A stretch of 64,000 bases of DNA from Actinomycetospora lutea. GTDB lineage: Bacteria > Actinomycetota > Actinomycetes > Mycobacteriales > Pseudonocardiaceae. Under the pieces are notes generated by a model that was not told where the DNA came from, ran no database searches, and was given only the letters and a program-made list of their open reading frames with translations. The position numbers and the translations under genes were made by a program. This document shows, in pieces, positions 25,426 to 33,989 of the stretch; the stretch's first letter is position 1, and each line of letters begins with the position of its first letter. The stretch spans positions 1-64,000 of the forward strand of contig NZ_JAQZAL010000025.1 in NCBI RefSeq assembly GCF_028737205.1, in the 5' to 3' direction.

Positions 25426-26052
25426 ATGGGATCGTGCCTGGTGTTCGCCGGAGCCACGCCCGCGAGGGACCGGCTCGTCGGCCATCTGTCGTCGGTGTTC
25501 GACCACCTGCCGTGTGTCGACAACGTCCCCGACCTGCTCGTCCGCCTCACGCGGACCTCCGCCGACGGCACCGAGGGGCATGCCCCCGACGTCGTCCTCG
25601 TGGGCGCCGACGAGGGCAGCGCGTGGATGGAGGCGGTCCGCCAGGTGCGCCGCCACACCCCCGAGACCCCGGTGCTCGTCGTGGGGGAACCCCCGGTGGG
25701 CGTCATGGATCCGCTCGGTGACCGGCCCGCGCCGGACCCGGCCGGGATCGCCGAGGACGAGCGCGCCACCTACGCCCTGCGCCTCGGTGCCCGCGGCTTC
25801 CTGCGCGCGGGCGACCTCGCCGACCCCTCGGTCCTGCCCGGCGCGCGCCCCGCCACGACCGATCTCTCCGACCGCGAGATGGACGTGCTGCTCGGCATGA
25901 CCGAGGGCCTGTCGAACGCCGAGATCGCCGCCGAGCTCGTCCTCGCCGAGGACACGGTGAAGACCCACGCCCGGCGCCTGTTCCGCAAGCTCGGCGCCGG
26001 CGACCGCGCCGACGCCGTCGCCCGCGGCTTCCGCCAGGGCCTGCTGCGCTGA
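25426..26052 (+). CDS. LuxR-type response regulator
   Basis: A 208-residue two-domain protein: an N-terminal receiver-like domain (APDVVLVGADEGSAW around the would-be phospho-site) and a C-terminal GerE helix-turn-helix (LSDREMDVLLGMTEGLSNAE, then EDTVKTHARRLFRKL). The receiver is divergent and no histidine kinase is adjacent, so it may act without phosphorylation. GAGGAG lies 6 bases before ATG 25426; GTG 25423 is an alternative. A palindrome at 25390-25405 could be its own operator. It follows the asparaginase stop by 10 bases. Confidence 0.85.
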   Translation: MGSCLVFAGATPARDRLVGHLSSVFDHLPCVDNVPDLLVRLTRTSADGTEGHAPDVVLVGADEGSAWMEAVRQVRRHTPETPVLVVGEPPVGVMDPLGDRPAPDPAGIAEDERATYALRLGARGFLRAGDLADPSVLPGARPATTDLSDREMDVLLGMTEGLSNAEIAAELVLAEDTVKTHARRLFRKLGAGDRADAVARGFRQGLLR

Positions 26053-26134
26053 CGACTGCGCCGACGCCTGCGGCGACCCGCGACGTCCGCAACGCCACAC
26101 CGGCGGTGCGCCCGGGTGCGTTGACGCGCCGACC

Positions 26135-26310
26135 CGGGCCGGGGTGAACTGACCGCGGTCGACGGACGCGGAGGAAGCCGGTGTGAATCCGGCGCGGTCC
26201 CGCCACTGTCACCGGGGAGCAGACCCCACGCGAGGCCACGGCCGGACACACCGGCGGGAAGGCCGGGGCGAGCAGCGATCCGGGAGCCAGGAGACTCCGG
26301 CCGTCGAGTG
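26135..26310 (+). ncRNA. Cobalamin (B12) riboswitch
   Basis: The B12 box is plain: GAAGCCGGTGTGAATCCGGC directly followed by GCGGTCCCGCCACTGT (26173-26208). The element also has the upstream GGTGAACTG pairing region and a downstream GAGCCAGGAGACTCCGGCC segment near 26284-26302. It should repress the cobalamin operon when adenosylcobalamin is present. The first gene begins about 45 bases later. Exact ends are approximate. Confidence 0.93.
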
Positions 26311-26354
26311 GCAGCAGACATCGGGCGAGGAACCCGAGGAAGGCCGGCGACGAG

Positions 26355-26678
26355 ATGCACGCTCCCGCGACCCCCCACGCACGTCCGCACCCCGTGGTCA
26401 CCCGGAGGAGGCGCCGCGAGGATCTCCTGCTCGCCGAGCTGCGCCGGGTGCTCGCCGGTGCCGGCCACCTGCCGCTCGACCTGCTGGGCGAGGGACCGGT
26501 CCGCGACCGGGACGAGGCCGCCGAGCGGGTCGACGCCCTCGCCCGCGAGCTCGTCGAGCGCATGCACGGTGCCGGCTGGCAGGAGGGCGCCGTGCCGTCG
26601 GCGGTGACCTCGGTGCTCGCCGCGTCCGTCCCCGAGGCCGAGACGGTCCTGCTGCGGGCAGCCCGCACGCGACGGTGA
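26355..26678 (+). CDS. Hypothetical protein, first gene of the B12 riboswitch operon
   Basis: A 107-residue, Arg-rich, mostly helical protein (EDLLLAELRRVLAGAGHLP, ERVDALARELVERMHGAGW). No domain recognised; no membrane segment. Its stop overlaps the cobC GTG (GTGA), so it is translated with the cobalamin genes and controlled by the riboswitch. A role in cobalamin assembly or use is inferred only from position. Confidence 0.7.
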   Translation: MHAPATPHARPHPVVTRRRRREDLLLAELRRVLAGAGHLPLDLLGEGPVRDRDEAAERVDALARELVERMHGAGWQEGAVPSAVTSVLAASVPEAETVLLRAARTRR

Positions 26679-27697
26679 CGGTCCAGTACGACCTCCACCA
26701 CCACGGCGACGCGGAGGTCGGGCCCGGGCTCGTCGACCTCGCCGTCAACGTCCGCACCGGCACGCCGCCGCACTGGCTGCGCGAGCGCCTCGCCGCGAGC
26801 CTCGACGACGTCGCGGCCTACCCGGACGCGGCGCGGGCGATCGCGGCGCTGGCGGCACGCCACGACCGGCCGGGCGACGAGGTGGTCCCGACCGCGGGCG
26901 GCGCCGAGGCGTTCGTGCTGCTCGCGCGGGCCCTGCGCCCCCGGCACGCCGTGGTCGTGCACCCCCAGTTCACCGAGCCCGAGGCCGCGCTGGTCGCGGC
27001 CGGGCACGCGGTGGACCGGGTGGTGCTCGACGGCGACCTCCGCCTCGATCCCGCCGCGGTGCCGGAGAGCGCCGACCTCGTCGTCGTCGGCAACCCCACC
27101 AACCCGACCTCGGTGCGCCACCCCGCGGCCGTCCTCGCGCGCCTCGCCCGGCCCGGGCGCACGCTCGTCGTCGACGAGGCGTTCATCGACACCGCGCCGG
27201 GCGAGCCCGACGCGCTCGCCGGGCGCCGCGACCTCCCCGGACTCGTCGTGCTGCGGAGCCTGACCAAGACCTGGGGCCTGGCCGGCCTGCGCGTCGGCTA
27301 CGCGCTCGCCCCCGCCGGGCTCGCCGAGGGCCTGCGCGCCGCCGCCCCGAAGTGGTCGGTGTCGACGCCGGCGCTCGTCGCGCTCGAGGCCTGCAGCAGC
27401 CCCGCCGCCCGCGCCGAGGCCGACGAGGCCGCCCGCGCGCTCGCCGCCGACCGGGCGCACCTGGTGGCGGCGCTGGCGCGCGTCGAGGGCATCGAGGTGC
27501 GCGCCACCCCGGCCGCCAGCTTCGTCCTCGCCCGCACACCGGGCCGCGCCGACGTGCGCGAGGCGCTGCGGGCCCGCGGCCTCGCCGTCCGGCGCGGCGA
27601 CACCTTCCCCGGCCTCGACACCGAGCACGTCCGGATCGCGGTGCGCGCGCCGGAGATCACCGACCGGCTCGTCGCCGCCCTCGCGGAGACCCTGTGA
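26675..27697 (+). CDS. cobC: CobC-like PLP aminotransferase (cobalamin side-arm synthesis)
   Basis: A 340-residue fold-type I PLP enzyme similar to histidinol-phosphate aminotransferase and to actinobacterial CobC. The PLP lysine is in SLTKTWGLAGLRVGY, the substrate/PLP aspartate region is TLVVDEAFID, and the NPTNPTS motif is present. In cobalamin synthesis the family decarboxylates threonine phosphate to supply aminopropanol phosphate. The N-terminus, YDLHHHGDAEVGPGLVDLAVN, is the usual CobC start. GTG 26675 and its stop both form 4-base overlaps with neighbours. Confidence 0.88.
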   Translation: MTVQYDLHHHGDAEVGPGLVDLAVNVRTGTPPHWLRERLAASLDDVAAYPDAARAIAALAARHDRPGDEVVPTAGGAEAFVLLARALRPRHAVVVHPQFTEPEAALVAAGHAVDRVVLDGDLRLDPAAVPESADLVVVGNPTNPTSVRHPAAVLARLARPGRTLVVDEAFIDTAPGEPDALAGRRDLPGLVVLRSLTKTWGLAGLRVGYALAPAGLAEGLRAAAPKWSVSTPALVALEACSSPAARAEADEAARALAADRAHLVAALARVEGIEVRATPAASFVLARTPGRADVREALRARGLAVRRGDTFPGLDTEHVRIAVRAPEITDRLVAALAETL

Positions 27698-29436
27698 GCC
27701 TGCACCCCGGCGACCGCGACGCCCTGCACCGCGTCCTGCGCGCCCGCCGCGACGTGCGCACCGGCTTCGTCGACACCCCCGTCGACGCCGCCCGCCTGCA
27801 CCGCGTCCTCGAGGCCGCCCACGCCGCGCCCAGCGTCGGGTTCTCCCAGCCCTGGGACTTCCTGGTCCTGCGCGCGCCGGAGCTGCGCGCCGAGCTGGCG
27901 GCCCTCGCCGCGACCCAGCGCGACGAGTTCGCCGCCTCGCTGCCGGCCGCGAGAGCACGACGGTTCGCCGGCCTGCGCGTCGAGGCCATCCGCGAGGCGC
28001 CGCTGGGCATCGTCGTCACCTGCGACCCGACGCGCGGCGGCCGGCACGTCCTGGGCCGGCACACGCAGCCGCGGATGGCCGCGCACTCGGTGGCCGGCGC
28101 CGTGCAGAACCTCTGGCTCGCCGCCCGCGCCGAGGAGCTCGGCGTCGGCTGGGTGAGCTTCTTCCGCGAGCGGGAGCTCGCCGAGCTGTTGGGGCGGCGG
28201 GTCGGGATGCCGCAGCACCTCGAGGTCGTCGCGTACCTGTGCGTCGGGCACGTCGAGGGGTTCGCCGCCGAGCCGGAGCTCGCCACCGCCGGATGGGCCC
28301 GCCGTCGACCCCTGGCGTGGGCCGTGCACGAGGAGAGCTGGGGACAGCACCGCATGGATCCGCTGGACGAGACGCTGGCCGCGCTCGCCGACCTGGACGT
28401 CGCGCCCGGCGCGGCCGCCGCGCGCGAGCACCTGACCCGCATGACCGTGCCGCCCGGCGCGCTCGGCGGGGTCGCCGAACTGGGGGTCCGCCTGTCCGGG
28501 CTCGCGGGCGCCTGCCCGCCGCCGCTGCCCGAGCCCGCGGTCGTCGCGGTGTTCGCGGGCGACCACGGCGTGCACGCCCGCGGGGTCACGCCCTGGCCGC
28601 AGGAGGTGACCGCCCAGATGGTCGCGACCTTCCTGGCCGGCGGCGCCGCGGTCAACGCGTTCGCCGCGACCGTCGGGGCCGAGGTGCAGGTCGTCGACGT
28701 CGGCGTGGCCGCCGAGCTCGAGACCGCGCCCGGCCTGCTCCCGCGCAAGGTCCGGGCCGGCACCCGCGACATGACCGTCGAGCCCGCGATGACCCGCGAC
28801 GAGGCCCGCGCCGCGCTGCGCGCCGGCATCGAGGCCGCGCGCGACCTCGTCACCGCCGGCAACCGCCTGCTCGTCACCGGCGACATGGGCATCGCCAACA
28901 CGACGCCGTCCGCCGCCCTCGTCGCCGCCTTCACCGGAGCGGGCGCCGGGACCGTCACCGGCCGCGGCACCGGCATCGACGACGCCACCCACGCGCGCAA
29001 GGTCGCCGTCGTCGCCGAGGCGCTCGCGCTGCACCATCCGGACCCGGCGGACCCGCTCGGGGTGCTCGCGGCAGTCGGCGGCCTGGAGCACGCGGGCATC
29101 GCGGGGTTCCTGCTGGGCGCGGCGGCGCTGCGCACGCCCGTGGTGCTCGACGGCGTCGTGTCCGGCGCGGCGGCGCTCGCGGCGGCGGCGATGGCCCCGA
29201 CCGCGTCACACGCCTGGATCGCGGGACACCGCTCGGTCGAACCGGCCCATACCCTGGCCCTCGAGCACCTCGGCCTGGCGCCCACGCTGGACCTGGGGCT
29301 GCGGGTCGGCGAGGGCACCGGGGCCCTGCTGGCGGTGCCGGTGGTGACCGCGGCGGCCCGCGCGCTCGCCGACGTCGCGACGTTCGACGCGGCGGGGGTC
29401 GCCCACAAGGAAGGCACCGAGAGGGAGCACGAGTGA
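27694..29436 (+). CDS. bluB-cobT: BluB-CobT fusion: DMB synthase plus nicotinate-nucleotide:DMB phosphoribosyltransferase
   Basis: A 580-residue bifunctional protein. Residues 1 to about 220 are BluB, the flavin enzyme that makes 5,6-dimethylbenzimidazole (RRDVRTGFVDTPV, APSVGFSQPWDF, GVGWVSFF). From about 221 on is CobT (VFAGDHGVHARGVTPWPQEV, then GDMGIANTT, and the catalytic-glutamate motif RVGEGTGAL). Together they would make the lower ligand and activate it as the riboside phosphate. The frame is continuous with no stop between. GTG 27694 overlaps the cobC stop, and the cysG/cobA GTG overlaps its own stop. Confidence 0.93.
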   Translation: MSLHPGDRDALHRVLRARRDVRTGFVDTPVDAARLHRVLEAAHAAPSVGFSQPWDFLVLRAPELRAELAALAATQRDEFAASLPAARARRFAGLRVEAIREAPLGIVVTCDPTRGGRHVLGRHTQPRMAAHSVAGAVQNLWLAARAEELGVGWVSFFRERELAELLGRRVGMPQHLEVVAYLCVGHVEGFAAEPELATAGWARRRPLAWAVHEESWGQHRMDPLDETLAALADLDVAPGAAAAREHLTRMTVPPGALGGVAELGVRLSGLAGACPPPLPEPAVVAVFAGDHGVHARGVTPWPQEVTAQMVATFLAGGAAVNAFAATVGAEVQVVDVGVAAELETAPGLLPRKVRAGTRDMTVEPAMTRDEARAALRAGIEAARDLVTAGNRLLVTGDMGIANTTPSAALVAAFTGAGAGTVTGRGTGIDDATHARKVAVVAEALALHHPDPADPLGVLAAVGGLEHAGIAGFLLGAAALRTPVVLDGVVSGAAALAAAAMAPTASHAWIAGHRSVEPAHTLALEHLGLAPTLDLGLRVGEGTGALLAVPVVTAAARALADVATFDAAGVAHKEGTEREHE

Positions 29437-30650
29437 ACGACGGCGAGAACCCGGCCCGGGTGTACCCGGTCGGCCTGCACCTGCGCGGCCGGCGGGTCGT
29501 CGTGGTGGGCGGCGGGTCGGTGGCCCAGCGCCGGGTGGCCGGCCTGCACGAGGTCGGCGCGGACACCGTCGTCGTCAGCCCCACCCTGACCACCGCGCTC
29601 TCGGCCCTCGCCGACTCGCGCGAGATCACCTGGCACGCCCGCGCGTACGCCGAGGGCGACCTCGCCGAGGCCTGGTACGCGGTCGCGGCCACCGACGACG
29701 CGCAGGTCAACGCCGCCGTGGCCGCCGAGGCCGAGCGCCTGCGCGTGTTCTGCGTGCGCGCCGACATCGCCGACGCGGGCACCGCGGTCACCCCGGCGGT
29801 CGGGCGCTACGACGACATCACGGTCGCGGTGCACGGCGGCGGCGACCCGCGGCGGGCCACCGGCGTGCGCGACGGCGCCGTCGAGGCCCTGCGCAGCGGC
29901 ACCCTGCTCGACCGCCGCCACCGCGCGGTGCGTCCCGGCGTCGTGCTGGTCGGCGGCGGGCCCGGCGACCCCGGGCTGATCACCGTGCGCGGGCGCCAGG
30001 CGCTGGCCCAGGCCGACGTCGTCGTCACCGACCGGCTGGCCCCGCAGCCGCTGCTCGACGAGCTGCCGCCCGACGTCACGATCATCGACGCCTCGAAGCT
30101 GCCGCGCGGGCGCTACATGAGCCAGGACACGATCAACGAGGTGCTCGTCTCCGAGGCGCTCGCCGGCCGGCGGGTGGTGCGGCTCAAGGGCGGCGACCCG
30201 TTCGTCTTCGGCCGCGGGCTCGAGGAGATCCAGGCCTGCGTCGCGGCCGGCGTCGAGGTCGAGGTCGTCCCGGGCATCACCAGCGCCATCGCGGTCCCGG
30301 CGCTGGTCGGCGTGCCCGTCACCCACCGCGGCGTCACCCACGAGTTCACGGTGGTCTCCGGGCACCTCCCGCCCGGGCACGCCCAGTCGCTCGTCGACTG
30401 GGACGCGCTCGGGCGCCTGCGCGGCACGGTCGTGCTGCTCATGGCCGTCGAGAACATCGGCGCGATCACCGAGGCGCTCGTCGCCGCGGGCCGCGACCCG
30501 CAGACCCCGGCGCTCGCCGTCCAGGAGGGCGGCCTGCCCGGGGAGGTCACGACGCGCGCGACGCTCGCGAAGCTCCCGCACGCGATCGCCGAGGCCGGGG
30601 TGCGCCCGCCCGCCGTGATCGTCATCGGGGACGTCGCGGGCCTCGGCTGA
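29433..30650 (+). CDS. cobA: Uroporphyrinogen-III methyltransferase with precorrin-2 dehydrogenase domain (CysG/CobA type)
   Basis: A 405-residue two-domain protein. The N-terminal Rossmann domain (RRVVVVGGGSVAQRRVAGL) resembles the precorrin-2 dehydrogenase half of CysG. The C-terminal half is the SAM-dependent methyltransferase: LVGGGPGDPGLITVRG, RLKGGDPFVFGRG and VPGITSAIAVPAL. It makes precorrin-2, the branch point to cobalamin and sirohaem. GAGGGAG lies just before GTG 29433, which overlaps the previous stop. It is the last gene of the riboswitch operon. Confidence 0.93.
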   Translation: MNDGENPARVYPVGLHLRGRRVVVVGGGSVAQRRVAGLHEVGADTVVVSPTLTTALSALADSREITWHARAYAEGDLAEAWYAVAATDDAQVNAAVAAEAERLRVFCVRADIADAGTAVTPAVGRYDDITVAVHGGGDPRRATGVRDGAVEALRSGTLLDRRHRAVRPGVVLVGGGPGDPGLITVRGRQALAQADVVVTDRLAPQPLLDELPPDVTIIDASKLPRGRYMSQDTINEVLVSEALAGRRVVRLKGGDPFVFGRGLEEIQACVAAGVEVEVVPGITSAIAVPALVGVPVTHRGVTHEFTVVSGHLPPGHAQSLVDWDALGRLRGTVVLLMAVENIGAITEALVAAGRDPQTPALAVQEGGLPGEVTTRATLAKLPHAIAEAGVRPPAVIVIGDVAGLG

Positions 30651-30671
30651 CGGCCCGCTCCGCTGGACCAC

Positions 30672-31493
30672 TCATCCGGCGGGCGCGGGCTGGCACGAGG
30701 GGCACCACCAGACCTCGCGGGCGTACGGGGCGCCCGAGCCGACCGCGGGCCGGAAGCGCACGAGCGTCCCGCAGCGTCGGCACGGCCGGTTCGAGCGGCC
30801 GGTCACCCAGTGGTTCTCGCCGCGGCGGCGCACCCCCGTGGTCGTCATGCCGGTGCCGTGCTCGAGGCTGTGCCGGATCATGCGGCGGGCCAGCGCGAGC
30901 AGGGGCTCGAGGTCGACGTCACCGACCGGGGTCCACGGCCAGAGCCCGCGCAGGAAGCACACCTCGACCGCCCAGAGGTTGCCCAGCCCGGACACGCCGC
31001 GCTGGTCGAGCAGGGCCTCGACGACGGGGCGCGCCGGGTCGCGGCGCAGGCGCGCGAGGGCGTCGTCGTGGTCGAAGTGCTCCTGGGTGGCGGTGGGGGC
31101 GCCGGCGAGGACGTCCGGGCCGAGGTGGCCGACGACCCGGTGCTCGTCGCGGGTGCGCAGCAGCTCGAGCACCGGCACGTCGACGCCGACGAGCGCGGCG
31201 CCGGCGTCGAGGTCGAGCGCCGCCCGCACGCCCCGGGGCAGCGCGGGCCCGCCGTCGGCGCGGCGCTTGCGCACCACGGTCCACGAGCCGCTCATCCGCA
31301 GGTGGCTGTGCAGGGTCCAGCCGCCGGAGAGGCGGGTGAGCAGGTGCTTGCCGTGGGCGCGGGTGTCCACGAGGGCCCGGCCGGCGAGGTCGGCGGTGGC
31401 GAGCGACGGGGTCCGGAAGTCGCTGCGGACGACGGTGGCGCTGCTCAGGGCGTCGAGGCGGGCCGCGCAGCGGTGGACGGCGTCACCCTCCAC
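30672..31493 (-). CDS. nei2: Nei2-like Fpg/Nei DNA glycosylase family protein lacking the N-terminal proline
   Basis: A 273-residue protein aligned along its length with endonuclease VIII family members such as mycobacterial Nei2. Recognisable parts include HGKHLLTRLSGG, HSHLRMSGSW, LLDQRGVSGLGNLW and a C-terminal zinc finger (CRRCG...CPSCQ). The family normally starts MPEGD, where Pro becomes the N-terminal nucleophile. Here the frame reads (GTG)EGDAVHR with an in-frame TGA four codons upstream, so proline is absent. It may have lost glycosylase/lyase activity. AAGGAG precedes GTG 31493, 12 bases after the Hsp70-like gene. Confidence 0.88.
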   Translation of the reverse strand: MEGDAVHRCAARLDALSSATVVRSDFRTPSLATADLAGRALVDTRAHGKHLLTRLSGGWTLHSHLRMSGSWTVVRKRRADGGPALPRGVRAALDLDAGAALVGVDVPVLELLRTRDEHRVVGHLGPDVLAGAPTATQEHFDHDDALARLRRDPARPVVEALLDQRGVSGLGNLWAVEVCFLRGLWPWTPVGDVDLEPLLALARRMIRHSLEHGTGMTTTGVRRRGENHWVTGRSNRPCRRCGTLVRFRPAVGSGAPYAREVWWCPSCQPAPAG

Positions 31494-31505
31494 GGACCGG
31501 CTCCT

Positions 31506-32651
31506 TCAGTGTCGTCCCAACCCCAGCCGCTCGGCCGCCCACGCCGCCGCGCCGGACGCGGGCCCGAAGGCCGAGACCGCGCCCGGGTCCCCGCCGTGCG
31601 CCAGGCCGAACCCGGTGCGCTCGGCGATCCACTCCCGCACGCGGGGCATCTCGGCGAGCCCGCCGCGCACCAGCATCGCCGGCCTCGGCCCGGAGAGCGT
31701 GTCGACGACCGCGGCGATGCCCTGGGCGATCTCCTCGAGCCCCGGGGCGAGCATGGCGGCGAGGTCGGCGTGGGTGAGCTGGACGACGCCGGGCCCCGGG
31801 CTGTCGGGCGGCAGCGGGGGCAGCGGAACGGCCAGCGCGCCGCTGGTCGCGAGCGTCTCCTTGCCCTCGCGGACGCTCGTGCGCAGGCGGAACCAGGCCC
31901 GGTAGGCCTCGAGGTCGCCGCCGAAGCGCACGCGGGCGGCGAAGGGCTGCGGCGCGCGGTCGAGCACGAGCTGCGCCAGCGCGTCGTCGAGCACCTCCCC
32001 GCCGACGTCGACCGTCCGCACGGCGGCGACCGAGCCGGTGCCGTCGCCGCCGCGGTCGACCACCGCGAGCTCGGTCGCGGCGCCCCCGAGGTCGACGACG
32101 AGCAACCGTCCCTGGCCCCCGAGGCGGTGGGCCGCGGCGCGCGGGGAGTCGAGCAGCTGGAGCTGGTCGGGCGAGGTGTACGGGATCGCCGCGAGCGCCG
32201 CCTGCCCCGCCGACCGCAGGGCTTCGCAGGCCGCCGACGACCACGACGCCGGGTGCAGCAGCACGACCGCCGAGGGCAGCGTGCCGCGCCGGGCCGCCTC
32301 CGCCCGCACCACCTTGGCGACGAGCGCCGTGGCGACGTCCACCGCGGTGGTCGGGCGGGGGTACTGCGTCAGCAGCTCGGGCGGGCCGCCGGTGCTCGCC
32401 GCCAGGTGCGGACGCGTGCGCAGCAGCGCCGCCGCCGGGTCGAGCGCGCCGGCCTCGAGGGCCGGGCGCCCGGCCAGGACGGCGCCGTCGGGGCGCGAGA
32501 GCACCGCCGAGGGCATCGTCGGGGAGCCGTCGACGCCGACCGGCCCGACGCGCACCCAGCCGTCCCGGGGGTCGACGTCGGCCCACGCGCCCACCGTCGT
32601 CGTGGTCCCGTGGTCGATCGCCAGGGTCCACCGGGCGTCGGGGGCGGTCAT
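31506..32651 (-). CDS. Hsp70-like ATPase domain protein (actin/Hsp70 fold)
   Basis: A 381-residue protein with only the nucleotide-binding half of Hsp70. Phosphate-1 loop LAIDHGTTTTVGAW, phosphate-2 loop LLVVDLGGAATELAVV and the adenosine motif MLVRGGLAEMP are present; the substrate-binding domain and lid are missing. Such stand-alone proteins are frequent in actinobacteria and their clients are unknown. The start at ATG 32651 is chosen; GTG 32660 is possible. It sits in a row with the Nei2-like gene (12-base gap). Confidence 0.82.
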   Translation of the reverse strand: MTAPDARWTLAIDHGTTTTVGAWADVDPRDGWVRVGPVGVDGSPTMPSAVLSRPDGAVLAGRPALEAGALDPAAALLRTRPHLAASTGGPPELLTQYPRPTTAVDVATALVAKVVRAEAARRGTLPSAVVLLHPASWSSAACEALRSAGQAALAAIPYTSPDQLQLLDSPRAAAHRLGGQGRLLVVDLGGAATELAVVDRGGDGTGSVAAVRTVDVGGEVLDDALAQLVLDRAPQPFAARVRFGGDLEAYRAWFRLRTSVREGKETLATSGALAVPLPPLPPDSPGPGVVQLTHADLAAMLAPGLEEIAQGIAAVVDTLSGPRPAMLVRGGLAEMPRVREWIAERTGFGLAHGGDPGAVSAFGPASGAAAWAAERLGLGRH

Positions 32652-32681
32652 GCCGGACACCCGCCGCAGGGTGTCACAGCG

Positions 32682-33911
32682 TCACCGCGACGGCGCGTTC
32701 CCCCGGTCCTCTTCCGTGCCCAGCAGCACCGGCAGCCGCGCCCACGCGTTGACCAGCACGCTGCGGCGCCGCTCGACGGGCAGGTCGGCGGCGCTCACGA
32801 ACCCGGGGTAGCGGTCGAGCAGGGTGCGCAGCGCCACCTCGGCCTCGAGCCGCGCCAGCGACGCGCCCAGGCAGAAGTGCAGGCCGTGGCCGAACGCGAG
32901 GTGCCCGGTGGTGTCGCGGACCTCGTCGTAGTCGTCCGGACGCTCGAAGCGCGCCGGGTCGTGGTTGGCCGCCGCCAGCGACACCATCACCATCGCGCCG
33001 CGGGGCACGACGACCCCGTCGAAGTCGACGTCCTCGGCGGCGAAGCGCAGCGGCGCCTGGGCGATCGGTGAGCCCCAGCGCAGGAACTCCTCGATCGCGG
33101 CGCGCAGCTCGTCGGACCCCGCGGCGGCGAGCCGGTCGCGCAGCGCGGGGTCGCGCAGCATCCGCTCGACGGCCGTGGTGATCAGCGTCGCCGTCGTCTC
33201 GTGCCCGGCGATGAGCAGCAGCATCGCCATCGCGACGATCTCGGTGGTGGAGAGCTGCTCGCCCTCCTCGGAGACCTCGATCAGCGCCGAGATCAGCGCC
33301 TCGTCGGGCTCGGCGCGCTTGCGCTCCACGAGCCCGCCCAGGTAGGCGGCGAGGCTCGCGTTGGCCTGCTGGGTGGCGGCCTCGCCGGAGTCGTCGATGA
33401 GGGTGCGCGACCAGGCGCCGAACGCGTCCTGGTCGTCCACCGGGACCCCGAGCAGCTCGCAGATCACGGCCGTCGGCAGCGGCACCGCGTAGGCCTCGAC
33501 GAGGTCGACGGCCGCGTCGCCGGGCAGGCCGGTGAGCAGCGAGGCCGCCATCTCCTCGATGCGCGGGCGCAGCGCGGCGACCCGGCGCACGGTGAACGCC
33601 TTGACCACGAGCTTGCGCAGGCGGGTGTGCACCGGCGGGTCGTTGAGGATCATCATCTCGCCGCCCGGCGAGGGGACGCCGGGGATCGAGGCCCGCTGGT
33701 CCTCGGGCAGCGTGTTGCGGAAGTCCTTGACGAAGCGCGGGTCCGACAACACCGAGCGGGCGTCGGCGTACCGGGTGACCAGCCACGTCCGGCCGCCCTC
33801 GGGCAGATCGACCTCGTGGACCGGGCCCCGCTCGCGCAGCTCGGCCAGCGCGGCGAAGGGCTCGCGCCAGTAGTCGTCGGTGAACAGCGGCGCGGGGGCG
33901 ACATCGGTCAC
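32682..33911 (-). CDS. Cytochrome P450
   Basis: A 409-residue soluble bacterial P450. The haem-cysteine motif FGHGLHFCLGASLAR, the I-helix LLIAGHETT and the K-helix ExxR (EEFLRW) are all intact, so it should be an active monooxygenase needing external ferredoxin and reductase, neither of which is adjacent. Substrate unknown. GTG 33911 is the start. A palindrome (33933-33954) directly upstream is a likely repressor site. The neighbouring SDR and flavin monooxygenase genes suggest an oxidative catabolic role. Confidence 0.93.
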   Translation of the reverse strand: MTDVAPAPLFTDDYWREPFAALAELRERGPVHEVDLPEGGRTWLVTRYADARSVLSDPRFVKDFRNTLPEDQRASIPGVPSPGGEMMILNDPPVHTRLRKLVVKAFTVRRVAALRPRIEEMAASLLTGLPGDAAVDLVEAYAVPLPTAVICELLGVPVDDQDAFGAWSRTLIDDSGEAATQQANASLAAYLGGLVERKRAEPDEALISALIEVSEEGEQLSTTEIVAMAMLLLIAGHETTATLITTAVERMLRDPALRDRLAAAGSDELRAAIEEFLRWGSPIAQAPLRFAAEDVDFDGVVVPRGAMVMVSLAAANHDPARFERPDDYDEVRDTTGHLAFGHGLHFCLGASLARLEAEVALRTLLDRYPGFVSAADLPVERRRSVLVNAWARLPVLLGTEEDRGNAPSR

Positions 33912-33932
33912 GGAGCAGGACCCCTTCCGGGT

Positions 33933-33954
33933 TCACTGAGTGGTGGTTCAGTGA
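33933..33954. promoter_or_regulatory. Inverted repeat TCACTGA-N8-TCAGTGA, candidate TetR-type operator of the P450 gene
   Basis: Perfect 7-base arms centred about 33 bases upstream of the P450 start. The sequence differs from the GGTAC palindromes of the nearby TetR gene, so a different regulator is expected. Confidence 0.6.
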
Positions 33955-33989
33955 CGACGGTACGCGCGGGTCGGGAGCCCCGCCGTCCT

